Source of the DNA: an uncultured Treponema sp.
Lineage (GTDB): Bacteria > Spirochaetota > Spirochaetia > Treponematales > Treponemataceae
Assembly: GCA_910584475.1 (NCBI GenBank)
Contig: CAJUBD010000004.1
Location: forward strand, 124,001-188,000
Reading direction: 5' to 3'
Length of the DNA: 64,000 bases
The stretch's first letter is position 1; every line of letters starts with the position of its first letter. Positions 1-7,841 of the stretch are shown here, in pieces. Both the position numbers and the translations under genes were made by a program. The notes beneath the pieces were generated by a model that worked only from the letters and a program-made list of their open reading frames with translations, had not been told where the DNA came from and did no database searches.

Positions 1-1286
1 CACAGATTCTTGCGGGTGCGGCGGCATTTGCCGTAGCGCTTTGCGGATGCTCAAAGAAAGATTCCGCCGAAAATACAATCGACGGAAAAGTCCAGGGAAG
101 CATAATCGTGCTCACAAACAGAACGGACATCGTTGACACGAAACTTCAAGAATACCGCGAGGCGTTCGAAAGGAAGTATCCGGGAACTTCCGTGGAATTC
201 GAAGCGATTACTGACTACGAAGGCACGGTGCGCACGAGGATGTCGACGCAAGAATATGGAGACGTTCTTTGCCGCCCCAGCATCCAGTCCGTGGACTTCG
301 AGAGTTACTTCGAACCGCTCGGAAAACTGGAGGATTTCGAGAAGACGATGAATTTCACGAACACGTCAAGTCCCATCGCGTACAATGGCATTGTCTATTC
401 GTATCCGATGGTTGCCACCGTGGGCGCGGGAATTGTCTACAACAAAAACGTTTTCCAAAAGGCAGGCGTTTCCGTTCCTCGCAGCGTCGAAGAATTCTAT
501 GACGCGATGCAGAAAATCAAGGACGAAACCGATGCGGTTCCGATTTTCATGAACTATCCTTCGGGATGGACTCTGAACCAATGGGAAGGCGGCCTCATGA
601 GCGCGTCAGGCGATCCTGAATACAAGAACAAAATCATCTTTGAAGATTCGCCTTTCGTTCCGGGAGACGCGCATTACGAACTGTACAAGATGATGTACGA
701 AGTGGTAAAACGCGGACTTTGCGAAAAAGACTTGCTCGCCTCGGAATGGGAACAGTCAAAGCAAGACATCGCCGATGGAAAAATCGCGTGCATGGTTTTA
801 GGCTCTTGGGCAATCGCGCAGGTAAAGGAACTGGCGGCAAATCCCGACAATATCGGCTACATGCCGTTCCCGTTTGAAGTGAACGGAAAGAAATACGCCG
901 AAGCGCAGCTTGACATGCCGCTTTGCATAAACAAGCACAGCAAGAACAAGGCGACTGCTTACGCGTGGATAAAATTCATGTCTGACGACACGGATTGGGT
1001 GCAGTACACGGAATCCATTCCTGTAAAGAAAGGCGAACCTTATCCTTCAGTGCTCGACTCGTTCGGAGAAATGGGCGTAGAATACATCGACACGAAGCCC
1101 GCGCCCGCCGAATACGAAGGCGTGTACGACAGCATGGACAAAGAATCGGAAATCGGTTTCTGGAACGACCCTGAAAAAAAGCGCATTGTCGACGCGGCCA
1201 TGGGAACTACAAACGAATCTTTCGACGACATTATGGCTGACTGGAACAGACGCTGGGCAAAGGTCAAAGCCGAATATGTAAACTAA
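1..1286 (+). CDS. ABC sugar transporter, substrate-binding lipoprotein (5' partial)
   Basis: Family 1 extracellular solute-binding protein that should deliver a sugar or oligosaccharide to the two permeases encoded just downstream. The reading frame is open from base 3 and begins inside a lipoprotein signal peptide (LAGAAAFAVALCGC, with the acceptor Cys in LCGC), so the true start lies before the window. Typical fold signatures follow: a VAT.GAGIVYNKNVF stretch, a repeated DGKIACMVLGSWAI-type segment and a C-terminal amphipathic region. The gap of 71 nt to the first permease holds no clear terminator, so one operon is likely. Substrate is inferred as manno-oligosaccharide only from the GH26 gene that follows. 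Confidence 0.9.
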   Translation, partial: QILAGAAAFAVALCGCSKKDSAENTIDGKVQGSIIVLTNRTDIVDTKLQEYREAFERKYPGTSVEFEAITDYEGTVRTRMSTQEYGDVLCRPSIQSVDFESYFEPLGKLEDFEKTMNFTNTSSPIAYNGIVYSYPMVATVGAGIVYNKNVFQKAGVSVPRSVEEFYDAMQKIKDETDAVPIFMNYPSGWTLNQWEGGLMSASGDPEYKNKIIFEDSPFVPGDAHYELYKMMYEVVKRGLCEKDLLASEWEQSKQDIADGKIACMVLGSWAIAQVKELAANPDNIGYMPFPFEVNGKKYAEAQLDMPLCINKHSKNKATAYAWIKFMSDDTDWVQYTESIPVKKGEPYPSVLDSFGEMGVEYIDTKPAPAEYEGVYDSMDKESEIGFWNDPEKKRIVDAAMGTTNESFDDIMADWNRRWAKVKAEYVN

Positions 1287-1357
1287 CAAATGAGACTTGG
1301 CGAGGAAAGCCGCCGAAATGTCGTGGCTTTCCTCAACTCAATTTTGAGAGGTAAAAT

Positions 1358-2227
1358 ATGAAAAACGCTATGTCCATTCAAAAGCAGGAAAAAATCATAA
1401 TATTCTCGTTCCTGCTCGTGCCTGTCGCGCTCGTGGTGATTTTCGGCTTTCTGCCGATATTCAACATGTTCGGCTACAGTTTTCTGAAATGGGACGGACT
1501 CGGAGCGAAAAAATTCATCGGCTTCGACAACTATGTGGAAGTCTTTTCGCGCTCGGAATACTTCAAAGTTTTCGCGGTGAGCATCTACTATTTCATCGGC
1601 TCGCTTCTCCAACTTGCGCTCGCGCTTTTTTTTGCGGTGATTCTGTGCAAGCATTTGAAAGGCACGAATTTTTTCAAAGGGGTTCTTTTCTTTCCGAACC
1701 TGATAAATTCCGTGGCGATCGGATTCATCTTTTCGTATTTTTTCAAGGACACGGGAACGCTCAACGCATTCCTCAAACTGCTCGGAATCGAAAATCCACC
1801 GCTTTGGCTCACAGATCCCGCGCTCGTAAACTATTCGCTCACGTTCACTTCAATTTGGCGTTATATGGGATTCAACGTCGTGATGTTCATCGCGGCGATC
1901 GAATCTCTTCCGCGCGACAGCTTTGAGGCGGCGGAACTTGACGGCGCGAATTCGTGGCAGAAATTCCGCTACATCATTCTTCCGGGTATCGCGCCGGTCG
2001 TTCAGATAAACGCGATTCTCGCGGTAAAAGGCGCAGTTAGCGTTTTTGAAATTCCGTACATAATGACGGGGGGGGGTAATGGATCATCGACTTTCGTAAT
2101 AAAAACGATGGACACGGCGTTCAAATTCAACAAAATTGGCCTTGCCTCGGCGATGGCGATTGTCCTTACCATAATCGTCCTCTTCGTATCGTTCGTTCAG
2201 AACAAAGTTTTCAAGACTGAAGACTAA
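1358..2227 (+). CDS. ABC sugar transporter permease, MalF/UgpA type
   Basis: Inner-membrane permease of 289 aa with about six transmembrane helices. The EAA loop that docks the ATPase is clear (FEAAELDGANSWQKFRYI, around residues 188-205). The conserved TGGG motif near residues 237-240 is encoded by a run of nine G followed by TA (2068-2076). The frame is intact as sequenced, but a one-base slip would truncate the protein. It sits between the binding protein and the second permease, 15 nt before the latter. No ATPase gene is in the window, so a shared MsmK-like ATPase encoded elsewhere is probable. Confidence 0.9.
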   Translation: MKNAMSIQKQEKIIIFSFLLVPVALVVIFGFLPIFNMFGYSFLKWDGLGAKKFIGFDNYVEVFSRSEYFKVFAVSIYYFIGSLLQLALALFFAVILCKHLKGTNFFKGVLFFPNLINSVAIGFIFSYFFKDTGTLNAFLKLLGIENPPLWLTDPALVNYSLTFTSIWRYMGFNVVMFIAAIESLPRDSFEAAELDGANSWQKFRYIILPGIAPVVQINAILAVKGAVSVFEIPYIMTGGGNGSSTFVIKTMDTAFKFNKIGLASAMAIVLTIIVLFVSFVQNKVFKTED

Positions 2228-2242
2228 ATCAGGAGGCAAAAT

Positions 2243-3388
2243 ATGGAAACGCAAAAACAACAGCACACAATAACTATTATGCAATACATCTTGCTTGGAC
2301 TTGCGACGCTCATAGTAATCCTGCCGATTGTTGTCGTACTGCTCGGCTCGTTCAAGACCGGCGAAGAATTCAATCGTAGCAATCCGTTCGACCTGCCGAA
2401 ATTCCGCGCGAACAACGAAGTGTGGAAAGGCGCGGCGGACTTCACCGAAAAATCCGCCGCTTTGGAAATTTCCGCTAGAATGTTCAAAGGACACGATGCT
2501 TACTCAATCGTGCTCGTACATGACGAGGCGGAAAACGGCGCGTCCGTGGAAATCGAAGATTCGCAGGGAAGAAAAATAAATGCCTCGCTCGAAAATGGCA
2601 AGATGGAAACCCAAATCAAATTCGACGACGAATTCCGTCAAAGCGCGAAACAAGGCGGCGTGAAAATATCGGGACAAAATTGCATCTTGCGGCGCGTTCG
2701 CATTACGGACAATTTCTTCTTCCAAAACTATGTCACGGCGTTTACGAAAGGAAATATGCTACTCGGATTTTGGAACACGCTCATTTTGATTTTCTTTTCG
2801 GGACTCGGAACTGTGCTCACTGGCTCGATGACGGCTTATGTTCTCAGCCGCTTCACTTTCAAGATGAAAAAAGTCGTGCGCACGATGTTCCTTTGGATTT
2901 CGCTGATTCCGACAATCACGACGCAAGTGGCGACATTCCAGATAATCCAAAAACTTCACATGTACAACACGCATCTCGCGGTAATCGTGCTTTCGATGGG
3001 CACGGACATAATAGCGATTATGATTTACCTTCAGTTCCTGAACAACATTTCAAAGTCGCTGGACGAAAGCGCAATCATCGACGGCGCGGGATATGTCTAT
3101 GTTTTCGCCAAGATAATTTTCCCGTTGCTCCAGCCGGCGACAGTAACAATCCTTATTTTGAAATGCGTGAACTTGTACAACGACTTTTACAATCCGCTTT
3201 TGTACATGCCGAAAACAACGCTGCAAGTGATTTCGACTTCGCTGTATAAATTCAAAGGACCGTTCGGCACAAACTGGCCCGTAATCTGCGCGGGCGTTGT
3301 CATCGCTGTCATTCCGACGTTCGTGCTTTTCATCTTCCTGCAAAAATACATCTACAACGGAATGGTTACCGGCTCAGTAAAGGAGTGA
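2243..3388 (+). CDS. ABC sugar transporter permease, MalG/UgpE type, with large periplasmic insert
   Basis: Second permease of the importer, 381 aa against the usual 270-290 for the family. The EAA loop is present (LDESAIIDGAGYVYVF). The extra length is one block of about 110 residues between the first and second membrane helices (about residues 40-155), rich in charged and beta-type sequence (VEIEDSQGRKINASLE), which would lie on the periplasmic side and could contact the binding protein. RBS is AGGAGG shortly upstream of the ATG. The gene is followed by a hairpin module and then the GH26 gene. Confidence 0.88.
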   Translation: METQKQQHTITIMQYILLGLATLIVILPIVVVLLGSFKTGEEFNRSNPFDLPKFRANNEVWKGAADFTEKSAALEISARMFKGHDAYSIVLVHDEAENGASVEIEDSQGRKINASLENGKMETQIKFDDEFRQSAKQGGVKISGQNCILRRVRITDNFFFQNYVTAFTKGNMLLGFWNTLILIFFSGLGTVLTGSMTAYVLSRFTFKMKKVVRTMFLWISLIPTITTQVATFQIIQKLHMYNTHLAVIVLSMGTDIIAIMIYLQFLNNISKSLDESAIIDGAGYVYVFAKIIFPLLQPATVTILILKCVNLYNDFYNPLLYMPKTTLQVISTSLYKFKGPFGTNWPVICAGVVIAVIPTFVLFIFLQKYIYNGMVTGSVKE

Positions 3389-3505
3389 AAAAAAATGCCG
3401 CTAAAATGGCGCGGTATTTTTGCCATCACAAGTTTGGCAAGTCGACATATAACTTTCCAAACTTGCTTATCGAATTTGTCCGCGAAGCGCGGACGAATTA
3501 AGGAG
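3389..3505 (+). promoter_or_regulatory. Multi-hairpin leader module before GH26
   Basis: Consecutive inverted repeats: hairpin 1 at 3391-3421 with apical AAATGGCGC, hairpin 2 at 3429-3465 (CAAGTTTGG pairing with CCAAACTTG), and a last hairpin at 3478-3494 (GTCCGCG pairing with CGCGGAC) just before AAGGAG. A 37-codon upstream ORF with its own AAGGAG starts at 3396 (MPLKWRGIFAITS...) and stops at 3507, three bases before the mannanase ATG. Same architecture as the modules listed elsewhere. Confidence 0.6.
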
Positions 3506-3510
3506 TGAAA

Positions 3511-4584
3511 ATGAAAATAACGACAAAGGCGGTTTTCGCAATGGCGATTATCACGATTTTTTCGCAAGGCACTTCTTGCGCACAAGGCTCGAATTCAAGT
3601 ACAAGTCCTAGCACAAGCAAATCATATTCATGGGGAAACTTGCCCGCTCCTACATCGAAAAAAAGCGATTCGGCGCAAAACTTGCTTGACTACATAAAAA
3701 GCGTTCAGCAAAAAGGCAAGACGATAGCAGGACAAATGGATCTCACTTGGAATCCCGCCACGGACATGGCGGAGCGCGTGTACAAGGACACGGGAAAATA
3801 TCCCGCGCTGATGGGCTACGACTTCATGAACTACACGCAGTCGTCAAACAACACGACCCAAACCGCAGAAGCGATCGCCTGGGCAAAGGGCAATTACAAG
3901 TACGACAAAAAATATTCCGGGCGAAAAGGCGGCATCGTGACATTTTGCTGGCATTGGCGCAATCCTCTCTCGCCCGACAAAAAAACTGGAAGTCAAGACA
4001 ACTTCTATTCAGAAGGCACGACATTTAGAATCCCGAAAAATGAAGACAGCGCGGAATTCAAGGCAATCAAAAAGGACTTGGACAAAATCGCCGCAGAACT
4101 AAAGAAACTCAAAGATGAGGACATCCCCGTTTTGTGGCGGCCTTTGCATGAAGCGGCGGGCGGCTGGTTTTGGTGGGGCGATTCCGGCAAAAAAGGCTAC
4201 CTCGCGCTTTGGCGTTATATGCACCATTATTTCACGGAAGAAAAAGGCCTCGACAATCTGATTTGGGTTTGGAACGGACAGTCACCCTCATGGTATCCCG
4301 GCGACGAATATTGCGACATAATCGCGTGGGATGAATATGACGCGTCGAAAATTGACGGCGACTATGAAATCCTTGCGGGAATGAAAAAGGACAAGCCCAT
4401 CGCGATGAGCGAAAACGGCCGTATTCACGAAAATCCGTGGGAAAAATGGGCGTACTTCATGACTTGGAACGATGACAACGGCTACTACAATTTTTGGAGC
4501 AGCGACAAACACAATCCGAACCGCAAGAAAATCTACGCCGACAGCCGCGTAATTACGCTGGAAAACCTTGAATGGAAGCAATAG
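3511..4584 (+). CDS. Beta-1,4-mannanase, glycoside hydrolase family 26, lipoprotein
   Basis: Endo-acting beta-mannanase predicted to cleave mannan or glucomannan outside the cytoplasm. The 357-aa product has a signal peptide ending in a loose spirochaetal lipobox (GTSC) and a Ser/Thr-rich linker, then one GH26 domain. The acid/base Glu is in VLWRPLHEAAGGWFWWG (E214) and the nucleophile Glu in PIAMSENGRI (E301), the two hallmark GH26 sites. ATG 3511 is chosen over GTG 3505 because AAGGAG ends 5 nt before it. Its position after a sugar ABC importer suggests coupled degradation and uptake. Confidence 0.93.
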   Translation: MKITTKAVFAMAIITIFSQGTSCAQGSNSSTSPSTSKSYSWGNLPAPTSKKSDSAQNLLDYIKSVQQKGKTIAGQMDLTWNPATDMAERVYKDTGKYPALMGYDFMNYTQSSNNTTQTAEAIAWAKGNYKYDKKYSGRKGGIVTFCWHWRNPLSPDKKTGSQDNFYSEGTTFRIPKNEDSAEFKAIKKDLDKIAAELKKLKDEDIPVLWRPLHEAAGGWFWWGDSGKKGYLALWRYMHHYFTEEKGLDNLIWVWNGQSPSWYPGDEYCDIIAWDEYDASKIDGDYEILAGMKKDKPIAMSENGRIHENPWEKWAYFMTWNDDNGYYNFWSSDKHNPNRKKIYADSRVITLENLEWKQ

Positions 4585-4625
4585 CGTTTTCATAAAGCAT
4601 ATTTGAAAAACCAAAGACTCCGATT

Positions 4626-4738
4626 TTGACTCTAGTTTGCGAAGCGAACTAGAGTTCCTGTCTTCCCTTATCATTTCATTGCGAAACCGCGTTTTTCAAC
4701 GATGAAAAAATTGAAACTTTTTCATCGTTGAAAATATA
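4626..4738 (+). repeat. Partial multi-hairpin module
   Basis: Hairpin 2-like CTCTAGTTTGCGAAGCGAACTAGAG arms, the hairpin 3 signature TCATTTCATTGCGAAA, and a hairpin 4-like pair (TTTTTCAACGATGAAAA with TTTTCATCGTTGAAAA). The AAATGGCGC hairpin is missing. It precedes the galT promoter and so is probably not in the galT mRNA. Confidence 0.45.
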
Positions 4739-4772
4739 ATGAAGTTTTTTTCAAATGGCATTTAAAATTTTG

Positions 4773-4800
4773 TTGCGTTTTGCGCAAACCGTGTTATAAT
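4773..4800 (+). promoter_or_regulatory. galT promoter, leaderless type
   Basis: -35 TTGCGT (4773-4778), 16-bp spacer, -10 TATAAT (4795-4800). The ATG of galT is at 4807, six bases after the -10 box, so the predicted mRNA begins at or next to the start codon. No Shine-Dalgarno sequence is visible. Confidence 0.65.
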
Positions 4801-4806
4801 GAAATT

Positions 4807-6327
4807 ATGAATGTTTACGAAAATATAAATCGACTTGTGGGCTATGCGCTCAAGACTGGACTCATCACAAAGCAAGATGTGGTTTACACGCAAAATCGTT
4901 TGCTCGAACTTTTCGCGCTCGACGGATTTGAAACGCCTGAGCAGGCGAAAAAAATTCCCGCCGTCAAAGTCGGCGACTTGGAAAGCATTCTCGGCGAACT
5001 TTTGGATTTTGCGGGCAAGAACAAAATTTTCCCCGACGAAGGAATCGTCCGCCGCGACTTGTTCGACACGAAAATTATGGGGCTTCTCGTTCCCCCTCCT
5101 TCCGATGTCATCGACATTTTTGAAACTCTTCGCACTGAAGCGGACGCGCAGGCAGCCACGGATTGGTTCTATAAATTTTCGCAGGACACGGATTACATTC
5201 GCCGCTACAGAGTTTGCAAGGATTTGAAATGGAAGGCGAAAACAGAATACGGTGCGCTCGACATAACTATAAATCTTTCAAAGCCTGAAAAAGACCCGAA
5301 GGCGATTGCCGCCGCCAAAAACGCCAAGCAAGGCGGATATCCGCAATGCCTTTTGTGTCTGGAAAACGAAGGCTACGCCGGACGAATAAATCACGCGGCG
5401 CGACAAAACCACCGAATCATTCCGATTGAATTGGCTGGCGAAAAATGGGGCTTGCAATATTCGCCGTATGTCTACTACAACGAGCATTGCATCGTCTTCA
5501 ACTCAAAGCACACGCCGATGAAAATCAGTCGCGCTACGTTCGAGCGGCTTTTCGATTTCATCACGCAGTTTCCGCACTACACGCTCGGAAGCAACGCGGA
5601 TTTGCCGATTGTGGGCGGCTCGATTTTGAGCCACGACCATTTTCAAGGCGGAAACTATGAATTCGCGATGGCGCGCGCGCCGATTGAAACGCAAATCAAT
5701 TTCAAAGGATTTCCTTCGGTAAAAGCGGGAATCGTAAAATGGCCGATGTCCGTGATTCGCCTTTCGTGCGAAAAAAAGGAAACTCTCGTGGATCTGGCGG
5801 AAAAGATTTTGCTTTGCTGGAGAAAATATTCGGACAAAAGCGCGTTCGTTTTCGCGAAGACCGACGGCGAAGCGCACAACACGATCACTCCGATTGCGCG
5901 GCGCAAAGGCGACTTGTACGAATTGGATTTGGTTTTGCGAAACAACATCACTACGGCAGAACATCCGCTTGGCGTTTACCATCCGCACGCAGAACTTCAT
6001 CACATCAAAAAGGAAAACATCGGACTCATCGAAGTGCTAGGACTTGCGATTTTGCCCGCCCGCCTCAAAACCGAAATGCGAATTTTGGCGGACGCGCTCG
6101 TGGCGAAAAAAGACATTTCCAAAGACGAGGCAATTTCAAAGCACGCGGATTGGGCAGAAGAAATTTTGCGCAAGCACAAATCAATCACGCAGAAAAATGT
6201 CAATTCAATTTTGCAAAAGGAAATCGGAATCGTGTTTTCGAAAGTCTTGGAACATGCCGGAGTATTCAAGCGCACGGAAGAAGGCAAGGCGGCGTTCCTC
6301 CGCTTTGTCGAAAAAGTGAACAGTTGA
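4807..6327 (+). CDS. galT: UDP-glucose--hexose-1-phosphate uridylyltransferase, class II
   Basis: Leloir-pathway enzyme that exchanges UMP between UDP-glucose and galactose-1-phosphate in the cytoplasm. The 506-aa length and the N-terminal YENINRLVGYAL segment fit the class II (Gram-positive type) GalT rather than the 350-aa E. coli type. The GGSILSHDHFQGG stretch (around residues 275-290) holds the active-site HxHxG-like region. A TTG at 4780 would extend the protein by nine residues, but it overlaps the -10 region, so ATG 4807 is preferred. It is the only Leloir gene here and could serve galactose released from galactomannan. Confidence 0.92.
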   Translation: MNVYENINRLVGYALKTGLITKQDVVYTQNRLLELFALDGFETPEQAKKIPAVKVGDLESILGELLDFAGKNKIFPDEGIVRRDLFDTKIMGLLVPPPSDVIDIFETLRTEADAQAATDWFYKFSQDTDYIRRYRVCKDLKWKAKTEYGALDITINLSKPEKDPKAIAAAKNAKQGGYPQCLLCLENEGYAGRINHAARQNHRIIPIELAGEKWGLQYSPYVYYNEHCIVFNSKHTPMKISRATFERLFDFITQFPHYTLGSNADLPIVGGSILSHDHFQGGNYEFAMARAPIETQINFKGFPSVKAGIVKWPMSVIRLSCEKKETLVDLAEKILLCWRKYSDKSAFVFAKTDGEAHNTITPIARRKGDLYELDLVLRNNITTAEHPLGVYHPHAELHHIKKENIGLIEVLGLAILPARLKTEMRILADALVAKKDISKDEAISKHADWAEEILRKHKSITQKNVNSILQKEIGIVFSKVLEHAGVFKRTEEGKAAFLRFVEKVNS

Positions 6328-6610
6328 ATTAGGTAATAAGTAATAGGCAACAGGTAATAAGCCTTGCTTATGGTTGGGGGAAGCCTCGTAAGCAAGGACG
6401 CGGAACGCATTGCCGAAAACTCGCTTATCCATTGCGCTTTCCGCTTGAAACTTCGTGCTACGCATTTGCGCTCGTTGCGAGGCATTTCATTGCGAAACCG
6501 TCTTCGCGACATTCTCGGAAGTTGACACTTGATAAATTCCAAAATTCGGACGGCGAGTATGGTCTGCTTGTGAGTTTCTCGCTTATTGTTTAAAATGAGC
6601 GTCACGGCAC
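6328..6610. repeat. Intergenic stretch with heptamer repeats and a decayed module
   Basis: No gene is visible. Right after galT there are degenerate 7-bp tandem units (AGGTAAT, AAGTAAT, AGGCAAC, AGGTAAT) at about 6329-6359. Further on are parts of the multi-hairpin family, including GGCATTTCATTGCGAAACCG (about 6480-6500). Confidence 0.4.
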
Positions 6611-6639
6611 TTGACAAAATATAAAGTTTTTGCTATTCT
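6611..6639 (+). promoter_or_regulatory. tRNA-Cys promoter
   Basis: -35 TTGACA (6611-6616), 17-bp spacer, -10 TATTCT (6634-6639), with transcription starting about 6-7 nt downstream, a few bases before the tRNA. Confidence 0.75.
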
Positions 6640-6649
6640 ACAAGTATAT

Positions 6650-6721
6650 GGAGTCTTACCCAAGTGGTAAGGGACAGGTCTGCAAAACCTCTATGCAGCG
6701 GTTCGATTCCGCTAGACTCCT
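6650..6721 (+). tRNA. tRNA-Cys (GCA)
   Basis: Full cloverleaf: acceptor GGAGTCT pairs with AGACTCC, the anticodon loop is CTGCAAA with anticodon GCA, the T arm contains GTTCGATTC, and the discriminator base is T as expected for Cys. CCA is not encoded. A terminator follows directly. Confidence 0.95.
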
Positions 6722-6757
6722 AAAAAGCGGCTTTTATTGCAAGCCGCTTTTTTTTTC
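6722..6757 (+). terminator. Terminator of tRNA-Cys
   Basis: Stem AAAAGCGGCTT / AAGCCGCTTTT with a short loop and a long T run; classical rho-independent form. Confidence 0.9.
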
Positions 6758-6769
6758 GGAACGGTTTGA

Positions 6770-6900
6770 CGAACATTTAAAATCCGCACGAAAATAACGC
6801 GTGGATTTTAAATGCCGGTTTTATTGAGAAAACTCGTTTATTTATTGCTATTTGTCACGGTGGCGCAAAATAGGGAAAGATTGAAGTGAACGGCGAAATA
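6770..6900 (+). repeat. Multi-hairpin module, partly decayed
   Basis: Begins with AAAATCCGCACGAAAAT and its pairing arm CGCGTGGATTTTAA, followed by an AAAACTCGTTTATT stretch. It shares these segments with the copies at 12.7-13.2 kb and 47 kb. Confidence 0.4.
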
Positions 6901-6995
6901 GTGCCGCTTGCTTTAATTCTCGTTTGCGTTGCGAATGAGAATTGTCATCTTGCAATGTGGAACGCATTATCATAAACGAGCGTTAAAATATTTTT

Positions 6996-7823
6996 ATGAC
7001 TGAATCGCAATTTTCTGCAATCGAAAATTTTCGCAAAGAATACAAAAAAAAATGCGATGAATGGAGCGCGTTTTCCGATGAACTTGTTCCTTTGCAAACG
7101 AGTGCTTCGCAAAAAGACACGCCGCCTTATCCTGTGGAAACGCCAGTCGTATATAATCGTGCGCTTGACGAAATTACGCGTGATGACGAAATCCGCTTGA
7201 TTGTGATTGGCGACAATCCAGGCAAGGACGAGCAACTTGCGAAAAACAATCGATATTTGGTCGGGCAGTCCGGGAAAATCGCAGAAGGATTTTTTCGGAA
7301 AAATCCCGCGCTCGGAATTGACTTTCGGGCGAACGCGATTATCTTGAACAAAACTCCGATTCACACGGCAAAGACTTCGCATTTGAAATTTTTGGCGAAA
7401 AATTCTGCGCGAACGGCAAATCTCATTTTGCAAAGCCAAATTTGGCTCGCGCAAAAGACTGCGCAATTGCACCAGAATTTGATCGCCGGTGCGACCGAAA
7501 AAAATCCGTGCGAGCTGTGGTTGGTCGGCTATGCGGAACTCAAACCAAAAGGAATTTTCGTTCCGTATCGCGACGCGCTTTTGCAAGAATATTGTCGCAA
7601 AAAAAATTGCGATGCAGGAAGCGCAGAATCCTGCGAGGCATGGAATCGCGTTTTTGTCTACCAACATTTTTCGATGAACAGATTTTTGATTGACTTGAAA
7701 GAATTTTCAAGCGCGGAAAATTGCGCGGCGTTTGACGAAGCGACGCTCAAAAAAAATTTGGAGTCGCTCGGCGCAAAGCATCGAGATGAGATTTTCGAGA
7801 GACTTTTAACTGTTCACTGTTAA
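6996..7823 (+). CDS. Uracil-DNA glycosylase superfamily-like protein
   Basis: Predicted cytoplasmic protein of 275 aa. The stretch IRLIVIGDNPGKDEQL (about residues 65-80) resembles the nucleotide-binding loop of the UDG superfamily (G-x-x-P-G-x-x-E/D), and NAIILNKTPIHT further on resembles the second strand motif. The last third (YQHFSMNRFLIDLKEF) is not familiar to me. A base-excision repair role is inferred, not shown. TAAAAT (6984-6989) ends six bases before the ATG and no RBS is visible, so a leaderless start is possible. The neighbouring tRNA has its own terminator. Confidence 0.5.
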   Translation: MTESQFSAIENFRKEYKKKCDEWSAFSDELVPLQTSASQKDTPPYPVETPVVYNRALDEITRDDEIRLIVIGDNPGKDEQLAKNNRYLVGQSGKIAEGFFRKNPALGIDFRANAIILNKTPIHTAKTSHLKFLAKNSARTANLILQSQIWLAQKTAQLHQNLIAGATEKNPCELWLVGYAELKPKGIFVPYRDALLQEYCRKKNCDAGSAESCEAWNRVFVYQHFSMNRFLIDLKEFSSAENCAAFDEATLKKNLESLGAKHRDEIFERLLTVHC

Positions 7824-7841
7824 ATATTCATTATTCACTGC

